Below are positions 11,229-21,673 of a stretch of 64,000 nucleotides of DNA, piece by piece. Position 1 is the first letter of the stretch; each line of letters opens with the position of its first letter. Both the position numbers and the translations under genes were made by a program. The notes beneath the pieces were generated by a model. The model was not told the DNA's origin, ran no database searches, and worked only from the letters and a program-made list of their open reading frames with translations. The stretch comes from Paenibacillus doosanensis (GTDB lineage: Bacteria; Bacillota; Bacilli; Paenibacillales; NBRC-103111), in assembly GCF_025060755.1 (NCBI RefSeq), contig NZ_JANYUY010000041.1:1-64000 (forward strand). Reading direction: 5' to 3'.

Positions 11229-12098
11229 TTACAGCTGGTTGATTATGGTTTTTAAATCTTCTTCTCTAAAAACATACTGCTCATTGCAGAAATGACATAC
11301 AATCTCGACTTTGCCGTCCTCTTCAAGCATTTGCTGCAGCTCGTCGCGCCCTAAGGAAATCAGCGTCTGTTCAACGCGGTCCTTGGAGCACTTACAGCGA
11401 AATTGAACGTCCATCTCCCCCAGCACTTCAACGTCGGGAACGACGCATTGAAGAATTTGCTCAAGATCGAGCCCTTTCTCCAGCAGCACGCTGACCGGCT
11501 CCACCCGGGAAAGCAGCAACTCAATGAGCGAAATCTCGTCATCCCTAAGTCCAGGAAGCAGCTGGATAATGAACCCTCCCGCCGCGGTTACGGTATGATC
11601 GACGCCGACAAGGACTCCCAGCCCAACGGCAGAAGGCGTCTGCTCGGATCTGGCAAAATAATAAGTAAAATCTTCGGCAAGCTCTCCGGAAATGAGCGGT
11701 ATGCTGCCGCGGTAAGGCTCCTTCAAGCCCAAATCCTTGATCACGTTGATAAAGCCTTCGACGCCGACGGCGCCGGCGACATCCAGTTTCCCTTCCCCGT
11801 TCAAAGGAAGATCCACCGACGGATCGCTCACATAGCCCCGTACTTCTCCCTTCGCGTTGGCGTCGGCGACAATTTGTCCGATCGGGCCGCCGCCCTTAAC
11901 AAGGATCGTCAGCTTCTCTTCGCCTTTCAGCATAGCTCCCATCATCAAGCCTGCGGTAACCGTTCTGCCCAAAGCGGCGGTCGTCGTCGGCGTCATTTGG
12001 TGACGCTTGCTGATCTCGTCCACAATGCCGGTGGAGCATACGGCAAAAGCCCTTACTTTCCCCCCCATTGCAGTAGCTCTAATCAAATAATCACGCAT
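11229..12098 (-). CDS. hslO: Redox-regulated chaperone Hsp33
   Basis: Cytoplasmic holdase activated by disulfide formation under oxidative stress. 289 residues. The N-terminal substrate-binding domain includes GGPIGQIVADANAKGEVRGY. The C-terminal redox switch has the four zinc cysteines as CKC and, about 30 residues later, CHFC, followed by NEQYVF. The ATG follows AGAGAGGAT. It lies 33 bases downstream of coaX. Confidence 0.97.
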   Translation of the reverse strand: MRDYLIRATAMGGKVRAFAVCSTGIVDEISKRHQMTPTTTAALGRTVTAGLMMGAMLKGEEKLTILVKGGGPIGQIVADANAKGEVRGYVSDPSVDLPLNGEGKLDVAGAVGVEGFINVIKDLGLKEPYRGSIPLISGELAEDFTYYFARSEQTPSAVGLGVLVGVDHTVTAAGGFIIQLLPGLRDDEISLIELLLSRVEPVSVLLEKGLDLEQILQCVVPDVEVLGEMDVQFRCKCSKDRVEQTLISLGRDELQQMLEEDGKVEIVCHFCNEQYVFREEDLKTIINQL

Positions 12099-12131
12099 CG
12101 GAATATCCTCTCTATGGCTGTATTATCCATT

Positions 12132-12896
12132 CTATTGATTTCGTTCGTAAATCATCTGCAAGCCTTGGAGCGTCAGCAGAGGATTCACCGTTTCAATCGT
12201 ACGCGATTCGCTGGCGATAAGCTCCGCCAATTCCCCGGTAGCCACTACTTTGGCTTTCGGATGGTTTTCCTCGCGAATGCGTCCGACGATGCCGTCGACC
12301 TGACCGGCAAAGCCGTAAATTATCCCCGCTTGCATCGAAGCGACCGTGTTGCGGCCGATTACATGTTTGGGTTTAACCAGCTCGATCCTGGGCAGCTTCG
12401 CCGCGCGTTGATACAACGCTTCCGTCGAGATGGCGATACCCGGAGCGACCGCACCTCCAATGTATTGGCCGGATTCGTCGATGTAATCGAAGGTGGTCGC
12501 CGTCCCGAAATCGACGACTATACACGGCGCCCCGTACAGCTCAATCGCCGCAACGGCGTTGACGATACGGTCAGCACCGACCTCGCGCGGGTTTTCATAG
12601 CGGACATTAAGGCCCGTTTTGATGCCGGGTCCGACGATTAGCGGCGTTTTCTTCAAATATTTTGAACATAATTGCTCCAGAACAAACATAAGCGGAGGCA
12701 CGACGGAGGAAATAATAATTCCCTCTACCTGTTCAAGCTCAATCCCCGCATGGCCGAACAAATTGTAAATCATCATCCCGTACTCATCGGTCGTGCTGGA
12801 ACGGTTGGTGCTGAGGCGCCAGTGGTGCAGCAGCTGTTTCCCTTCATAAAGGCCTAGTACGATGTTGGTGTTACCCACATCTACTACCAGAATCAC
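12132..12896 (-). CDS. coaX: Type III pantothenate kinase
   Basis: First step of coenzyme A synthesis, phosphorylating pantothenate. 254 residues of the ASKHA fold: [14 protein letters not shown] (4-17, phosphate loop), [21 protein letters not shown] and GAVAPGI. The start is GTG at 12896, overlapping the nadC stop by 4 bases (GTGA). Type III enzymes are typically feedback-insensitive and need a monovalent cation; that is family knowledge. Confidence 0.96.
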   Translation of the reverse strand: MILVVDVGNTNIVLGLYEGKQLLHHWRLSTNRSSTTDEYGMMIYNLFGHAGIELEQVEGIIISSVVPPLMFVLEQLCSKYLKKTPLIVGPGIKTGLNVRYENPREVGADRIVNAVAAIELYGAPCIVVDFGTATTFDYIDESGQYIGGAVAPGIAISTEALYQRAAKLPRIELVKPKHVIGRNTVASMQAGIIYGFAGQVDGIVGRIREENHPKAKVVATGELAELIASESRTIETVNPLLTLQGLQMIYERNQ

Positions 12897-13762
12897 GACG
12901 CTCCCCCCTTCCGCGCATTAAGATCCAGGCTGATGTCCAAAGCTTGCACCGAATATGTCAAACGACCGACCGAGATGACGTCAACCCCCGTTGAGGCAAT
13001 GGCATGGATCGTATCCAGGCTGACAGAGCCCGATGCCTCTACAAGAATATGCGGAGCCTGCGATTTCATGCGCACAACCGCTTCGCTCATTTGCGCCGGG
13101 CTCATATTGTCCAGCATAATGATATCCGGCTGCGCCGCCAGCGCTTCTTCCAGCTGCGCCATATTCTCCACTTCGACTTCAATCTTCATCGTATGGGGAA
13201 TTTGAGCGCGGGCGCCGCGAATGGCCTCGGCAATTCCCCCGGCTCCTTTAATATGATTATCCTTGATCATGACGGCGTCGTACAAGCCGAAGCGGTGGTT
13301 ATGGCCTCCTCCCACCCGTACGGCGTACTTCTCCAGCAAGCGGTGTCCGGGAGTCGTTTTCCTTGTATCGACCAGCCGCGTCGGTAGCCCTTCCAGAGCA
13401 TCGACGAACTGTCTGGTACGTGTAGCGATGCCCGACATCCGCTGCATCAGATTGAGCGCGAGCCGTTCTCCCAGCAAAATGCTGCGGGTGCTTCCGGACA
13501 CTTCGGCCAATACGGTTCCGTAGGCCGCCTGCTCCCCTTCCCGCACTTTGGCCTCGAAGACGAGATTGCTGTCGATAAGCGAGAACACCGCTTCCGCAAC
13601 AGGCAGACCGGCAATAACCCCGCTATCCTTCAAGTGGATGATCCCTTTGGACTGCTGATCGGCCGGCACGGTCGTCATGGTGGTCACATCTCCCATGCCG
13701 ATATCCTCTTCCAGCCACAACTTCAGGTTTTTTCTTACTGTTTCCATCTGCAGCTCATACAT
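12893..13762 (-). CDS. nadC: Quinolinate phosphoribosyltransferase
   Basis: Converts quinolinate and PRPP to nicotinate mononucleotide. 289 residues. Motifs: [10 protein letters not shown] near the N-terminus, [24 protein letters not shown] (active-site basic cluster), [10 protein letters not shown] and the C-terminal [10 protein letters not shown]. Overlaps nadB by 8 bases and coaX by 4, so the nad genes and coaX appear translationally coupled, linking NAD and CoA synthesis. Confidence 0.97.
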   Translation of the reverse strand: MYELQMETVRKNLKLWLEEDIGMGDVTTMTTVPADQQSKGIIHLKDSGVIAGLPVAEAVFSLIDSNLVFEAKVREGEQAAYGTVLAEVSGSTRSILLGERLALNLMQRMSGIATRTRQFVDALEGLPTRLVDTRKTTPGHRLLEKYAVRVGGGHNHRFGLYDAVMIKDNHIKGAGGIAEAIRGARAQIPHTMKIEVEVENMAQLEEALAAQPDIIMLDNMSPAQMSEAVVRMKSQAPHILVEASGSVSLDTIHAIASTGVDVISVGRLTYSVQALDISLDLNARKGGAS

Positions 13763-15368
13763 CGTCTACGCGTCCCTCCGTAATCCCGTCTTCGCGGCTA
13801 AAGACGGTATGTTTTCTCCACAAGAGATCATCCTTCTCGGGAAAATCCTCCCGATAGTGTCCCCCCCGGCTTTCTTCTCTAATCAAGGCCGCTTCCGTAG
13901 TCAACAGGGCGCAGGTAAGAAGATTGGCGAATTCGAAATCTTCGCGTTTGGTCAAGCAGGAGTCAAAAATCGCCAGCTGCCGTTTCAGTTCTCCGTAGCC
14001 TTTCTCCAAACCTGCAGCGGATCGCTTCAATCCGACATAACGCAGCATAATCTTTTGCAGCTTCAGTTTCTTCTCCACCATCGGCTGTTTGACATGCCCC
14101 GTTCGCGATGATGCCGCCGATACGGACGGATTGCGATCGAGCGGAGGCAACTGATGGATGCGCTCCATAATCCGTCTGCCGAATACGATCGCCTCCGAAA
14201 GCGAGTTGCTGGCCAAGCGATTGGCGCCATGAACCCCGGTAGAGGACACTTCGCCGCAGGCAAACAGGCGGCCCACCCGTGTTTCTCCGTCCAAATTCGT
14301 CTTGACGCCGCCCATCATATAATGGGCTGCGGGGGCGACAGGAATCCAGTCGGACGACAAATCGAGCCCGTAATTCAAGCAAAATTCGTAAATCGTCGGA
14401 AACCGATGTTTGACCGTTTCTTCCGACTCATGCGTAAAATCTATGTAGACGAAAGTCGACTTCGTTAGTTCCATCTCATTGACGATTGCCCGGGCGACAA
14501 TATCTCTCGGAGCCAGCTCCAGCTGAGGATCGTATTTCTCCATAAAGCGCTCTCCGTTAATATTGCGCAGTATTGCGCCTTCACCGCGGACCGCCTCCGA
14601 CACAAGGAATCTGGGAGCTCCCGGATAGCAAAGCGCGGTAGGATGAAACTGAATGAACTCCACGTCTTGAACGAGGGCGCCGGCGCGGTAGGCAATCGCT
14701 ATGCCGTCCCCGGTAGCGATATCGGGGTTAGTCGTATAGCGGTACAGTTGACCGGCCCCTCCGGTACACAGAATGGTTGCCTTGGCCCTGACGATAACCC
14801 GCTGGCCGTCTGGCTTCTGAACAAGCGCGCCGAAGCACTCTCCCCCGTCGGTAATCAAATCGATAACAAAATGATCGTCCCAAAGGTCAATGTTCGGGTC
14901 CTGCTTCGTCTTCTCCGACAAAGCGCGAACGATTTCCGCGCCGGTAGCGTCTCCGTGCGCATGCAGAATGCGGCGCTGGCTGTGCGCGCCTTCCTTGGTC
15001 AAGGCAAATTCCCCGTTCTCCAGATCGAACTGGGTTCCCATGCGGATCAGATCTTGAACACCGGCCGGCCCTTCATGCACCAGCACGTCAACGGCCGACG
15101 GCGAGCATAGCCCGGCGCCGGCAATTAGCGTATCTTGGCTGTGGTATGCCGGGGAATCCTCGTCCGAAATGACGGCCGCTATGCCTCCCTGCGCATAACG
15201 AGTGTTGCTGTCGAGCAGCGATTTCTTGGTTACCATCAGTACTTTATACTGTTCGCTTGCTTTAATGGAGGTGAACAGACCGGCAATTCCGGCCCCGATC
15301 ACCATCACATCGGTATGCACCTGCGGCAGCTCGTCCAAATTAAAATCAACTAAATAACGAGGAATCAT
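13755..15368 (-). CDS. nadB: L-aspartate oxidase
   Basis: FAD enzyme oxidising L-aspartate to iminoaspartate for quinolinate synthesis. 537 residues. FAD-binding GAGIAG (24-29) after VMVI; NTRYAQGGIAAV; the substrate-side block VQDVEFIQFHPTAL; RDIVARAIVNEM; HYMMGGVKTNLDG; and GEVSSTGVHGANRLASNSL, all characteristic of NadB over fumarate reductase. The ATG at 15368 has GAAGGAGAG upstream. It follows nadA by ~70 bases. Confidence 0.97.
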   Translation of the reverse strand: MIPRYLVDFNLDELPQVHTDVMVIGAGIAGLFTSIKASEQYKVLMVTKKSLLDSNTRYAQGGIAAVISDEDSPAYHSQDTLIAGAGLCSPSAVDVLVHEGPAGVQDLIRMGTQFDLENGEFALTKEGAHSQRRILHAHGDATGAEIVRALSEKTKQDPNIDLWDDHFVIDLITDGGECFGALVQKPDGQRVIVRAKATILCTGGAGQLYRYTTNPDIATGDGIAIAYRAGALVQDVEFIQFHPTALCYPGAPRFLVSEAVRGEGAILRNINGERFMEKYDPQLELAPRDIVARAIVNEMELTKSTFVYIDFTHESEETVKHRFPTIYEFCLNYGLDLSSDWIPVAPAAHYMMGGVKTNLDGETRVGRLFACGEVSSTGVHGANRLASNSLSEAIVFGRRIMERIHQLPPLDRNPSVSAASSRTGHVKQPMVEKKLKLQKIMLRYVGLKRSAAGLEKGYGELKRQLAIFDSCLTKREDFEFANLLTCALLTTEAALIREESRGGHYREDFPEKDDLLWRKHTVFSREDGITEGRVDDV

Positions 15369-15438
15369 TAGAAACGCTCTCCTTCTTCAACCGATATTCG
15401 ACTGCCCGCGAGGTTGTTCAACAAGAGAGTAGCGCATG

Positions 15439-16377
15439 CTACTTCACTTGTAGCATGCGCTCCAGGGATGCTCTAGCTTGATCTGCGACATGAGGCGGAA
15501 CGTAAATTTGCGGCTGCATCGTTTCGAGACAGCGTGCAACCTTTTTCAGATTGTTGACTTTCATGTTTGGACATACCAAATATTTCGTAGCGAAATGAAA
15601 CTGTTTGTTCGGACTGTCGAGCCGCAGCTGGTAGCCGGTTCCGTCTTCGGTCCCTACGATAAATTCCTGGCAGTCGGATTCCTTGCAGTATTTGATGATT
15701 GCGGTCGTGCTGCCGACGAAATCGCCCAGCTTGACAACCTCAGGACGGCACTCGGGATGAACGACGAACTGTGCATTCGGATATTGCGCCCGCATTTCTT
15801 CTACATCTTTGACGGTCAACATGTCGTGAGTGTTACAGTACCCTTCCCAAATAATGACCTTTTTATCGGTATGCTTGGAAACGTAATCACCGAGGTTTTT
15901 ATCGGGCACCCAAATAATCTCGTCGGAATCGATGGCATTGATTACTTTGACCGCATTGGCGGAAGTACAGCAAATGTCGGTCTCCGATTTGACATCGGCG
16001 GACGTGTTAATGTAAGCGACTACTTTGGCATTCGGGTGCTGCTTCTTCAGAGCGCGAAGTCCGTCTACATTGACCATATCCGCCATAGGACAGCCCGCAC
16101 GTTCGTCGGGAATGAGCACGGTTTTGTTCGGAGCCAAAATTTTGGCGCTCTCTCCCATAAAGTGAACTCCGCAAAATACGATTACTTCGGCATCCGTAGA
16201 CGCCGCCTTTTGCGCCAGCAGAAACGAGTCGCCGCGGAAATCGGCAATTTCCTGAATTTCATCCCTCTGATAATAATGCGCAAGAATAATGGCGTTGCGT
16301 TCCTTCTTCAACTGAGCGATACGTTCCTTCAGCTCACGCTTCTGCTCCTCTTTACGCTCCAAGGCTAAAGCCTCCAT
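15439..16377 (-). CDS. nadA: Quinolinate synthase A
   Basis: [4Fe-4S] enzyme condensing iminoaspartate with dihydroxyacetone phosphate. 312 residues from the ATG at 16377, chosen because GGAAGGAAGG lies about eight bases ahead; a start seven codons upstream has its G-rich site directly abutting. The cluster cysteines are in VFCGVHFMGE and CCTSAN, with a third near ESDCQEF. ILAHYYQRDEIQEIADFRGDS is the N-terminal signature. It heads nadA-nadB-nadC-coaX. Confidence 0.96.
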   Translation of the reverse strand: MEALALERKEEQKRELKERIAQLKKERNAIILAHYYQRDEIQEIADFRGDSFLLAQKAASTDAEVIVFCGVHFMGESAKILAPNKTVLIPDERAGCPMADMVNVDGLRALKKQHPNAKVVAYINTSADVKSETDICCTSANAVKVINAIDSDEIIWVPDKNLGDYVSKHTDKKVIIWEGYCNTHDMLTVKDVEEMRAQYPNAQFVVHPECRPEVVKLGDFVGSTTAIIKYCKESDCQEFIVGTEDGTGYQLRLDSPNKQFHFATKYLVCPNMKVNNLKKVARCLETMQPQIYVPPHVADQARASLERMLQVK

Positions 16378-16461
16378 CGTCGTACCTTCCTTCCCCATAC
16401 CCCTTTTTGTGTGCTATGAAGTCGTGAAAATGTTCACATATTGTTTAAAAGATTTACAACT

Positions 16462-16490
16462 AATTTACACAACATCCCGAGTGGTGTCAA
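16462..16490 (-). promoter_or_regulatory. Sigma-A promoter of the nadABC operon
   Basis: Minus strand: TTGACA at 16485-16490, TAAATT at 16462-16467, spacer 17. The leader is ~80 bases. I could not assign a NiaR operator with confidence. Confidence 0.7.
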
Positions 16491-16629
16491 TGCTCAAAAA
16501 ACTACAAAATGGCTGAAAAAATGATGCCCAACGCAGTGTATTTCCCGAGCGTGGTCTCTTGGGACCAGTTTCTCGTATAACGCCTCATTTATCCGCCGCC
16601 GCGCAACCCGGAGCCGACTTACAAATGAG

Positions 16630-16666
16630 AAAAAAACCGGGTGCATCTCATATGCACGCCGGTTTC
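16630..16666 (-). terminator. ftsH terminator
   Basis: Hairpin with AACCGG and GTGCAT/ATGCAC arms followed by TTTTTTTC in minus sense, just beyond the ftsH stop. Confidence 0.9.
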
Positions 16667-16670
16667 GTTA

Positions 16671-18623
16671 TTAAGATTCTTTCTTATCGTCGTTGTTATC
16701 TTCTGCCGATGGCTTATCGAACTCCAGCTTGTTGGCGTCCGCCGTTTGCTGCTGCCCGACGATATTTACCTTCACGTCGGAGCTTCCGGATTGATCCAGC
16801 TTGCCCGTTTCGATGAGCTGCTTGATTTCATCCTTCTCAAGCGTTTCTTTCTCCAGCAGCGTTTCGGCAATCAGGCGAACCTGATCCGAATACTTCTCAA
16901 GAGTTTCCTTCGCTTTAGCGTAGCAGCCGCGAATGATCGTCTGCATTTCCTGATCGATTTCGTATGCGATGGCGTCAGAGTAGTTCTGCTCATGCCCGAA
17001 GTCGCGACCAAGGAATACTTGACCTTGCACATTGCCGAACTGCATCGGTCCGAGCTTGTCGCTCATTCCGTATTCCATAATCATCTTGCGAACGATGCCG
17101 GTAGCGCGTTGGAAGTCGCTGTAAGCGCCCGTGCCGATCTCACCGATGAACAGCTCCTCGGATACGCGTCCGCCCAGCAATCCGGTTACTTTATCGAGCA
17201 GCTCGTTCTTGGTGTTCATCATCCGGTCTTCGCCTTCCTTAGGGAGCATCATGACGTATCCGCCTGCGCGGCCCCTAGGGATGATCGTAACCTTATGCAC
17301 CATATCGGCATTTTCCAAATAGTAACCGATGATCGTGTGACCCGCTTCATGGAACGCAACCATGCGTTTCTCACGTTCGCTGATCACGCGGCCTTTCTTC
17401 TGCGTACCGACGATGACGCGGTCAAACGCCTCGTCGAGCTCTTCCATCGAAATATCTTTGCGGTTGCGGCGGGCTGCGATCAGCGCCGCTTCGTTCAGCA
17501 GGTTCTCCAGGTCGGCGCCCGTAAAGCCTGTCGTATACCGCGCCAGCACGTCCAGCTTCACATCTTTGTTCAAAGGCTTGTTGCGGGCATGTACCTTAAG
17601 CACCGCTTCACGGCCCTTCACATCCGGACGATCCACCGTAATTTGACGGTCAAAACGTCCCGGACGCAGCAGCGCAGGGTCCAAAATGTCGGGGCGGTTC
17701 GTTGCCGCGACAATAATAATCCCTTCGTTCGCGCCAAATCCATCCATCTCCACGAGGAGCTGGTTGAGCGTCTGCTCGCGCTCGTCATGCCCGCCGCCCA
17801 ATCCGGCGCCGCGCTGACGGCCTACGGCATCGATCTCGTCTATAAAAATGATGCAAGGTGCGTTTTTCTTAGCATTTTCGAACAAGTCGCGTACGCGGGA
17901 TGCGCCGACACCGACGAACATCTCCACGAAGTCGGAACCGCTGATGCTGAAGAACGGTACGCCCGCTTCGCCTGCGACGGCTCTTGCCAGCAAGGTTTTA
18001 CCCGTTCCCGGAGGTCCGTTAAGCAGAACCCCTTTGGGAATTCTTGCGCCTACGGCAGCAAACTTGCGCGGATCTTTCAAAAATTCGACCACTTCCACAA
18101 GCTCTTGCTTTTCCTCATCTGCCCCCGCTACATCTTCAAACGTCACGCGCTTCTTCTCTTCATTATAGAGTCTCGCGCGGCTTTTACCGAAATTCATCAC
18201 CTTACCGCCGCCACCCTGCGCCTGATTTAACAGGAAGAAGAACAGGATGAAAATAATGACAAACGGAATAATGGAGGTAAGGAAACTGATCCAAACGTTG
18301 TCCCCTTCCATTTTTTCAATGACGATGTTAGGCACTTCGCTCTTTTCGATCATCGTGACGGTTTCTTGGTCGTAAGGCGCGCGGGTTTCGAAATTTTTCT
18401 TATCCGGCGGCTGCGGATTTTTGTATTTACCGCGAACCAAGTATGTCTGACCGTCATATCTCAAGCTGACCGAGTCCACATTCTTTTCAACTAAGGCCTG
18501 TCGGAGCTTATCGTAGCTTATTACGTCTTTCTGGTCATTCTGTGTGCTGATAAAATGAACGATACCGACAGTGACCAAAAAAATGAGCAAATAAAAGCCT
18601 GTATTACGAATAATTCGATTCAT
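16671..18623 (-). CDS. ftsH: ATP-dependent zinc metalloprotease FtsH
   Basis: Hexameric membrane AAA+ protease degrading membrane and regulatory proteins; in Bacillus also needed for sporulation. 650 residues. Membrane helices at about 9-25 and 111-133 flank an extracytoplasmic domain. Walker A GPPGTGKT (203-210), Walker B IIFIDEID (258-265), second region of homology with [18 protein letters not shown], and zinc motif HEAGH (425-429). The C-terminus is charged and poorly conserved. It is the terminal gene of hpt-ftsH with its own promoter. Confidence 0.99.
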   Translation of the reverse strand: MNRIIRNTGFYLLIFLVTVGIVHFISTQNDQKDVISYDKLRQALVEKNVDSVSLRYDGQTYLVRGKYKNPQPPDKKNFETRAPYDQETVTMIEKSEVPNIVIEKMEGDNVWISFLTSIIPFVIIFILFFFLLNQAQGGGGKVMNFGKSRARLYNEEKKRVTFEDVAGADEEKQELVEVVEFLKDPRKFAAVGARIPKGVLLNGPPGTGKTLLARAVAGEAGVPFFSISGSDFVEMFVGVGASRVRDLFENAKKNAPCIIFIDEIDAVGRQRGAGLGGGHDEREQTLNQLLVEMDGFGANEGIIIVAATNRPDILDPALLRPGRFDRQITVDRPDVKGREAVLKVHARNKPLNKDVKLDVLARYTTGFTGADLENLLNEAALIAARRNRKDISMEELDEAFDRVIVGTQKKGRVISEREKRMVAFHEAGHTIIGYYLENADMVHKVTIIPRGRAGGYVMMLPKEGEDRMMNTKNELLDKVTGLLGGRVSEELFIGEIGTGAYSDFQRATGIVRKMIMEYGMSDKLGPMQFGNVQGQVFLGRDFGHEQNYSDAIAYEIDQEMQTIIRGCYAKAKETLEKYSDQVRLIAETLLEKETLEKDEIKQLIETGKLDQSGSSDVKVNIVGQQQTADANKLEFDKPSAEDNNDDKKES

Positions 18624-18657
18624 CCCCTACCTCCTCTCAAAAACGGCAACTTTGTAT

Positions 18658-18687
18658 ATTGTACCACAGCAAGTCTTGGCATCACAA
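18658..18687 (-). promoter_or_regulatory. Probable ftsH promoter
   Basis: Minus strand: -35 TTGTGA at 18682-18687 and -10 TACAAT at 18658-18663, spacer 18, ending ~35 bases before the ftsH start. The -35 match is weak. Confidence 0.45.
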
Positions 18688-18693
18688 GAAATG

Positions 18694-19233
18694 CTAGTGG
18701 GAGTACACTTCAGGCTTCAGTATGCCCACATAAGGTAAATTGCGGTACTTCTCCGCATAATCCAAGCCGTATCCGACGACGAACGCGTCCGGAATGACGA
18801 ATCCTTTATAGTCTGCATCCAAATCTACAGTTCTACGCCCCGGCTTATCGAATAATGCCGCCACCGTTATGGAAAGCGCGTTACGCCGCTCCAGCACGTC
18901 GATCAAATAGCTTAAGGTCAGTCCGCTGTCGATGATATCTTCGACAATGATGATGTCCCGGCCTTCAACGGGAACGTCCAGATCCTTAATAATTTTGACG
19001 ACGCCCGACGATTTGGTCGATTGGCCATAACTGGAAACCGCCATAAAATCGATTTCGAGCGGAACGGTGATTTGCTTGACCAAATCCGCCATAAAAATAA
19101 ACGCACCCTTTAGTACACAAATGACCAGCGGATTGCGTCCCTCGAAATCGCGGCTAATTAATTGGCCCATCTCCTTTACTTTGTCCTGAATTTGCTGCTC
19201 GCTGTACAGTGTTTCTTGAATGTCGTTTTGCAA
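18694..19233 (-). CDS. hpt: Hypoxanthine-guanine phosphoribosyltransferase
   Basis: Purine salvage, making IMP and GMP from PRPP. 179 residues. The PRPP loop is IIIVEDIIDSGLTL (94-107); FMAVSSYG and the late DFVVGYGLD-type segment (here FVVGYGLDYAEKYRNLPY) match bacterial HPRT. The start is TTG at 19233 with AGGAGG seven bases ahead. As in B. subtilis it lies between tilS and ftsH, where HprT and TilS together are known to regulate ftsH transcription (established in Bacillus, not visible here). Confidence 0.97.
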   Translation of the reverse strand: MQNDIQETLYSEQQIQDKVKEMGQLISRDFEGRNPLVICVLKGAFIFMADLVKQITVPLEIDFMAVSSYGQSTKSSGVVKIIKDLDVPVEGRDIIIVEDIIDSGLTLSYLIDVLERRNALSITVAALFDKPGRRTVDLDADYKGFVIPDAFVVGYGLDYAEKYRNLPYVGILKPEVYSH

Positions 19234-19271
19234 GAGAGAACCTCCTACTTGGAATAAATGATCTGTAATGC

Positions 19272-20717
19272 TTATCTTAACACGGAGGAAGCGTCAGCCT
19301 CCGGCGTGCAAAGTCTCATATAAACGGCCGCCTGCGTTGCGGCGCTTACCAAGGCGTGCGATGATCTGCGGACGCCCGGCAGCCAAACGACCCGCCCGCG
19401 GTCGTCGGCGACGACAGGAATCTGCGTCCTGCGGCTCGGCGGAATTTTAGCGTCAATGAAAATATCTTTTACTTTTTTGGAGCCGTTTAATCCGAATAAT
19501 GTCATTCGATCTCCGTCCGCCCGGCTGCGCACCGTTAGCGGAAACGTCAATTGCCCGGCATCAAACCACGCCGCATCGCGGCCGTCTGCCGGCAAGGCCT
19601 TCATCGCGGCGGCTGCCGCATCGCCTTCAAACCAGGCGCACTCGATAACCGCCCCGGTTTCCGTTATCGTCAAGCGGCGTTCATTTCGCTGCAGAACGTA
19701 CCGATACGGGATCGGCGGTACAAATAAAGTATGTAGCTTGATCCGATCATATTCCCTCGTCAGAACGAGGCTTTGACCTATGTCGATATGAAGATTGGAC
19801 GGTTCCGGTCTCAGTATCGCATCTCTCATTTGCTCGAGCTTCAGGAAATCCATGGAATCCGCATCAAAGGAAAGATAATTTAATATTAGTTTAATCAACC
19901 GCCTTTGTAAAGCAACATGTACCCCGGCGAACCAATTTCTTGACCATTCTGCGAAATCGCTTTCCGCAGCCACACATTGTTCAAATAAAGCCGCCGCCTG
20001 ACGCTCCACAAAATCGTTCTCCGCAGCCATCATGACCGATAGCCGGCCAAGCGCCTGCGGCAGCTGCTCATTGTAACGCTGCAGCATAGGCAAAAGCTCC
20101 AGCCGGATCTCGTTGCGGGTATACTTGGTGCTTTCGTTGCTGCTGTCGATGCAGTATCTGATCCCTTCTTCACGGCAATAGTCGAGCAGCTCTGATTTAT
20201 ATATACGAAGCAGCGGCCGAACAAGTTCCACATTCCGTTCCGTCCGTCTGACGGGAATTCCCGACAGTCCCGCAGGGCCGGTTCCCCGCAGCAGCCGCAT
20301 CAGCATCGTCTCGGCCTGGTCATCCGCATGATGCGCGAGAACGATGCGTTCCGCTCCGCTTTTCGCGGCCGTTTGCTGCAGAAAGCCGTAGCGGAGCTCC
20401 CTGGCGGCGGCTTGCGCGTTTTGGCCGGTCTCGCGAATGTAACCTGGGGCATCAAAGCGCCCGACCTCGCACGCCAGCCCAAGCCGCGCGGCTTCCTCTT
20501 CGACCATCGCCGCTTCCAACGCCGATTCCTCGACCCGGAAACCGTGATTGACGTGAGCTACGACAAGCCTCCAGTCCCACCTCTTCGACAGCGCAAAAAG
20601 GACATGCAGCAGCGCCATGGAATCGGGCCCTCCCGATACCGCAACTACCATCTTGTCCCCGCGCCGGAGCAGCCGCTCCGCTTGTATTTCCTTCTCTACC
20701 TTCGATACGAGATTCAT
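19272..20717 (-). CDS. tilS: tRNA(Ile)-lysidine synthetase
   Basis: Modifies C34 of tRNA-Ile(CAU) to lysidine, changing its identity from Met to Ile. 481 residues. PP-loop AVSGGPDS (26-33); DDQAETMLMRLLRGTG; LVRPLL; the C-terminal TilS substrate-binding domain ends with KVKDIFIDAKIPPSRR and VVWLPGVR. It is coupled to the kinase gene upstream (gap 38 bases). Confidence 0.96.
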   Translation of the reverse strand: MNLVSKVEKEIQAERLLRRGDKMVVAVSGGPDSMALLHVLFALSKRWDWRLVVAHVNHGFRVEESALEAAMVEEEAARLGLACEVGRFDAPGYIRETGQNAQAAARELRYGFLQQTAAKSGAERIVLAHHADDQAETMLMRLLRGTGPAGLSGIPVRRTERNVELVRPLLRIYKSELLDYCREEGIRYCIDSSNESTKYTRNEIRLELLPMLQRYNEQLPQALGRLSVMMAAENDFVERQAAALFEQCVAAESDFAEWSRNWFAGVHVALQRRLIKLILNYLSFDADSMDFLKLEQMRDAILRPEPSNLHIDIGQSLVLTREYDRIKLHTLFVPPIPYRYVLQRNERRLTITETGAVIECAWFEGDAAAAAMKALPADGRDAAWFDAGQLTFPLTVRSRADGDRMTLFGLNGSKKVKDIFIDAKIPPSRRTQIPVVADDRGRVVWLPGVRRSSHALVSAATQAAVYMRLCTPEADASSVLR

Positions 20718-20755
20718 CGTCCGTTAATCCTTTCAATGGAGCCTGCAAAAACATG

Positions 20756-21673
20756 TCAAGAAGCCGGCCAATACAGGTATACCGTTAATCCGAACAGCAG
20801 CAGCGAAGCGGCAAAGCAAATTTTAAGCCAGGCGCCGCCGATAGAGCTAACGATTTTGGCCGGTTTGGGATAGCCCCCTTTGCGCCAGTCCGCCAGCGCC
20901 TCCTTCGAGGTGGCGTATTGGCCGAGCAGCGCTTTGCGCAGCACGGGAGCCGCGTGGCTTAACGCACGGTTCGCTTGGAGCATCTCCAGCAGCATATCCA
21001 CGCTGCGGTTTTGCGGAATTACCTTCTTGATTCCCGCCAGCCGCCGCCCCGTATCCGTACTGCTGATGAGCAGGACGGCAAAGGCGAACAGATCGTAAGC
21101 CTCGTCGGCGGAACGGCTCCCCGCTCCCCAAAATCCGCGGTCGTACACCTCGGTAAACTGCTTGACCGCCCTTCCCTTCGGCGTGACGCCGCCAAAATCG
21201 ATCAGCTCGACGTCCCCGTATCCGGAAACGATCACATTCTCCATCTTAATATCGCTGAAAATATAACCCTCGCCGTGCAGCTCGACCAGTTTGCGGAGCA
21301 GATTCAGCCCAATCAGGTAAATCCAATCGCGGCCGTTTTGCTTCATAAAGTCCGCCATGGACTGCCCCTTCATATAGGGCATGATGTAGAACGGAAAATC
21401 TTGCCCTTCGCAATGAAAATCGTCCACATCCAGCAAATAATTGCGGTACGATGTGCCGGATTTGGACAAAGTCTTGAGCGCATTGACCTCAGACTGATGG
21501 TCGACGGCGTCGAACCCGGTTTTGAGCGCGTACGACAACTTCCCCCGCTTCACGAGATATACTTGCCCATTGGCTCCGGCACCGAGCAAACGCTCAATCT
21601 TGTACTGCCGATGATTCCATTTGCCTTGCACGATTGTGCCTGAAGACACGTGCCGCTCAAACGACGTAGTCAC
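20756..21673 (-). CDS. yabT: Membrane-anchored Ser/Thr protein kinase (YabT-like)
   Basis: Hanks-type kinase; B. subtilis YabT acts in sporulation and phosphorylates RecA and AbrB. 305 residues: glycine loop GAGANG (31-36), ATP lysine in YALK (51), catalytic loop FSDIKMEN (139-146) with Asp141, DFG at 159-161, and one C-terminal membrane helix (about 281-302) leaving almost no extracellular tail. The HRD motif reads FSD, so the Arg that normally contacts the activation loop is missing. The start is GTG at 21673, 17 bases inside the yabS 3' end. Confidence 0.9.
   Translation of the reverse strand: MTTSFERHVSSGTIVQGKWNHRQYKIERLLGAGANGQVYLVKRGKLSYALKTGFDAVDHQSEVNALKTLSKSGTSYRNYLLDVDDFHCEGQDFPFYIMPYMKGQSMADFMKQNGRDWIYLIGLNLLRKLVELHGEGYIFSDIKMENVIVSGYGDVELIDFGGVTPKGRAVKQFTEVYDRGFWGAGSRSADEAYDLFAFAVLLISSTDTGRRLAGIKKVIPQNRSVDMLLEMLQANRALSHAAPVLRKALLGQYATSKEALADWRKGGYPKPAKIVSSIGGAWLKICFAASLLLFGLTVYLYWPAS

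Noticed and set aside
11403-12641. 412-codon plus-strand open frame
   Set aside because: Antisense across hslO and coaX, both clearly real genes.
16641-18230. 529-codon plus-strand open frame
   Set aside because: Antisense shadow of ftsH.
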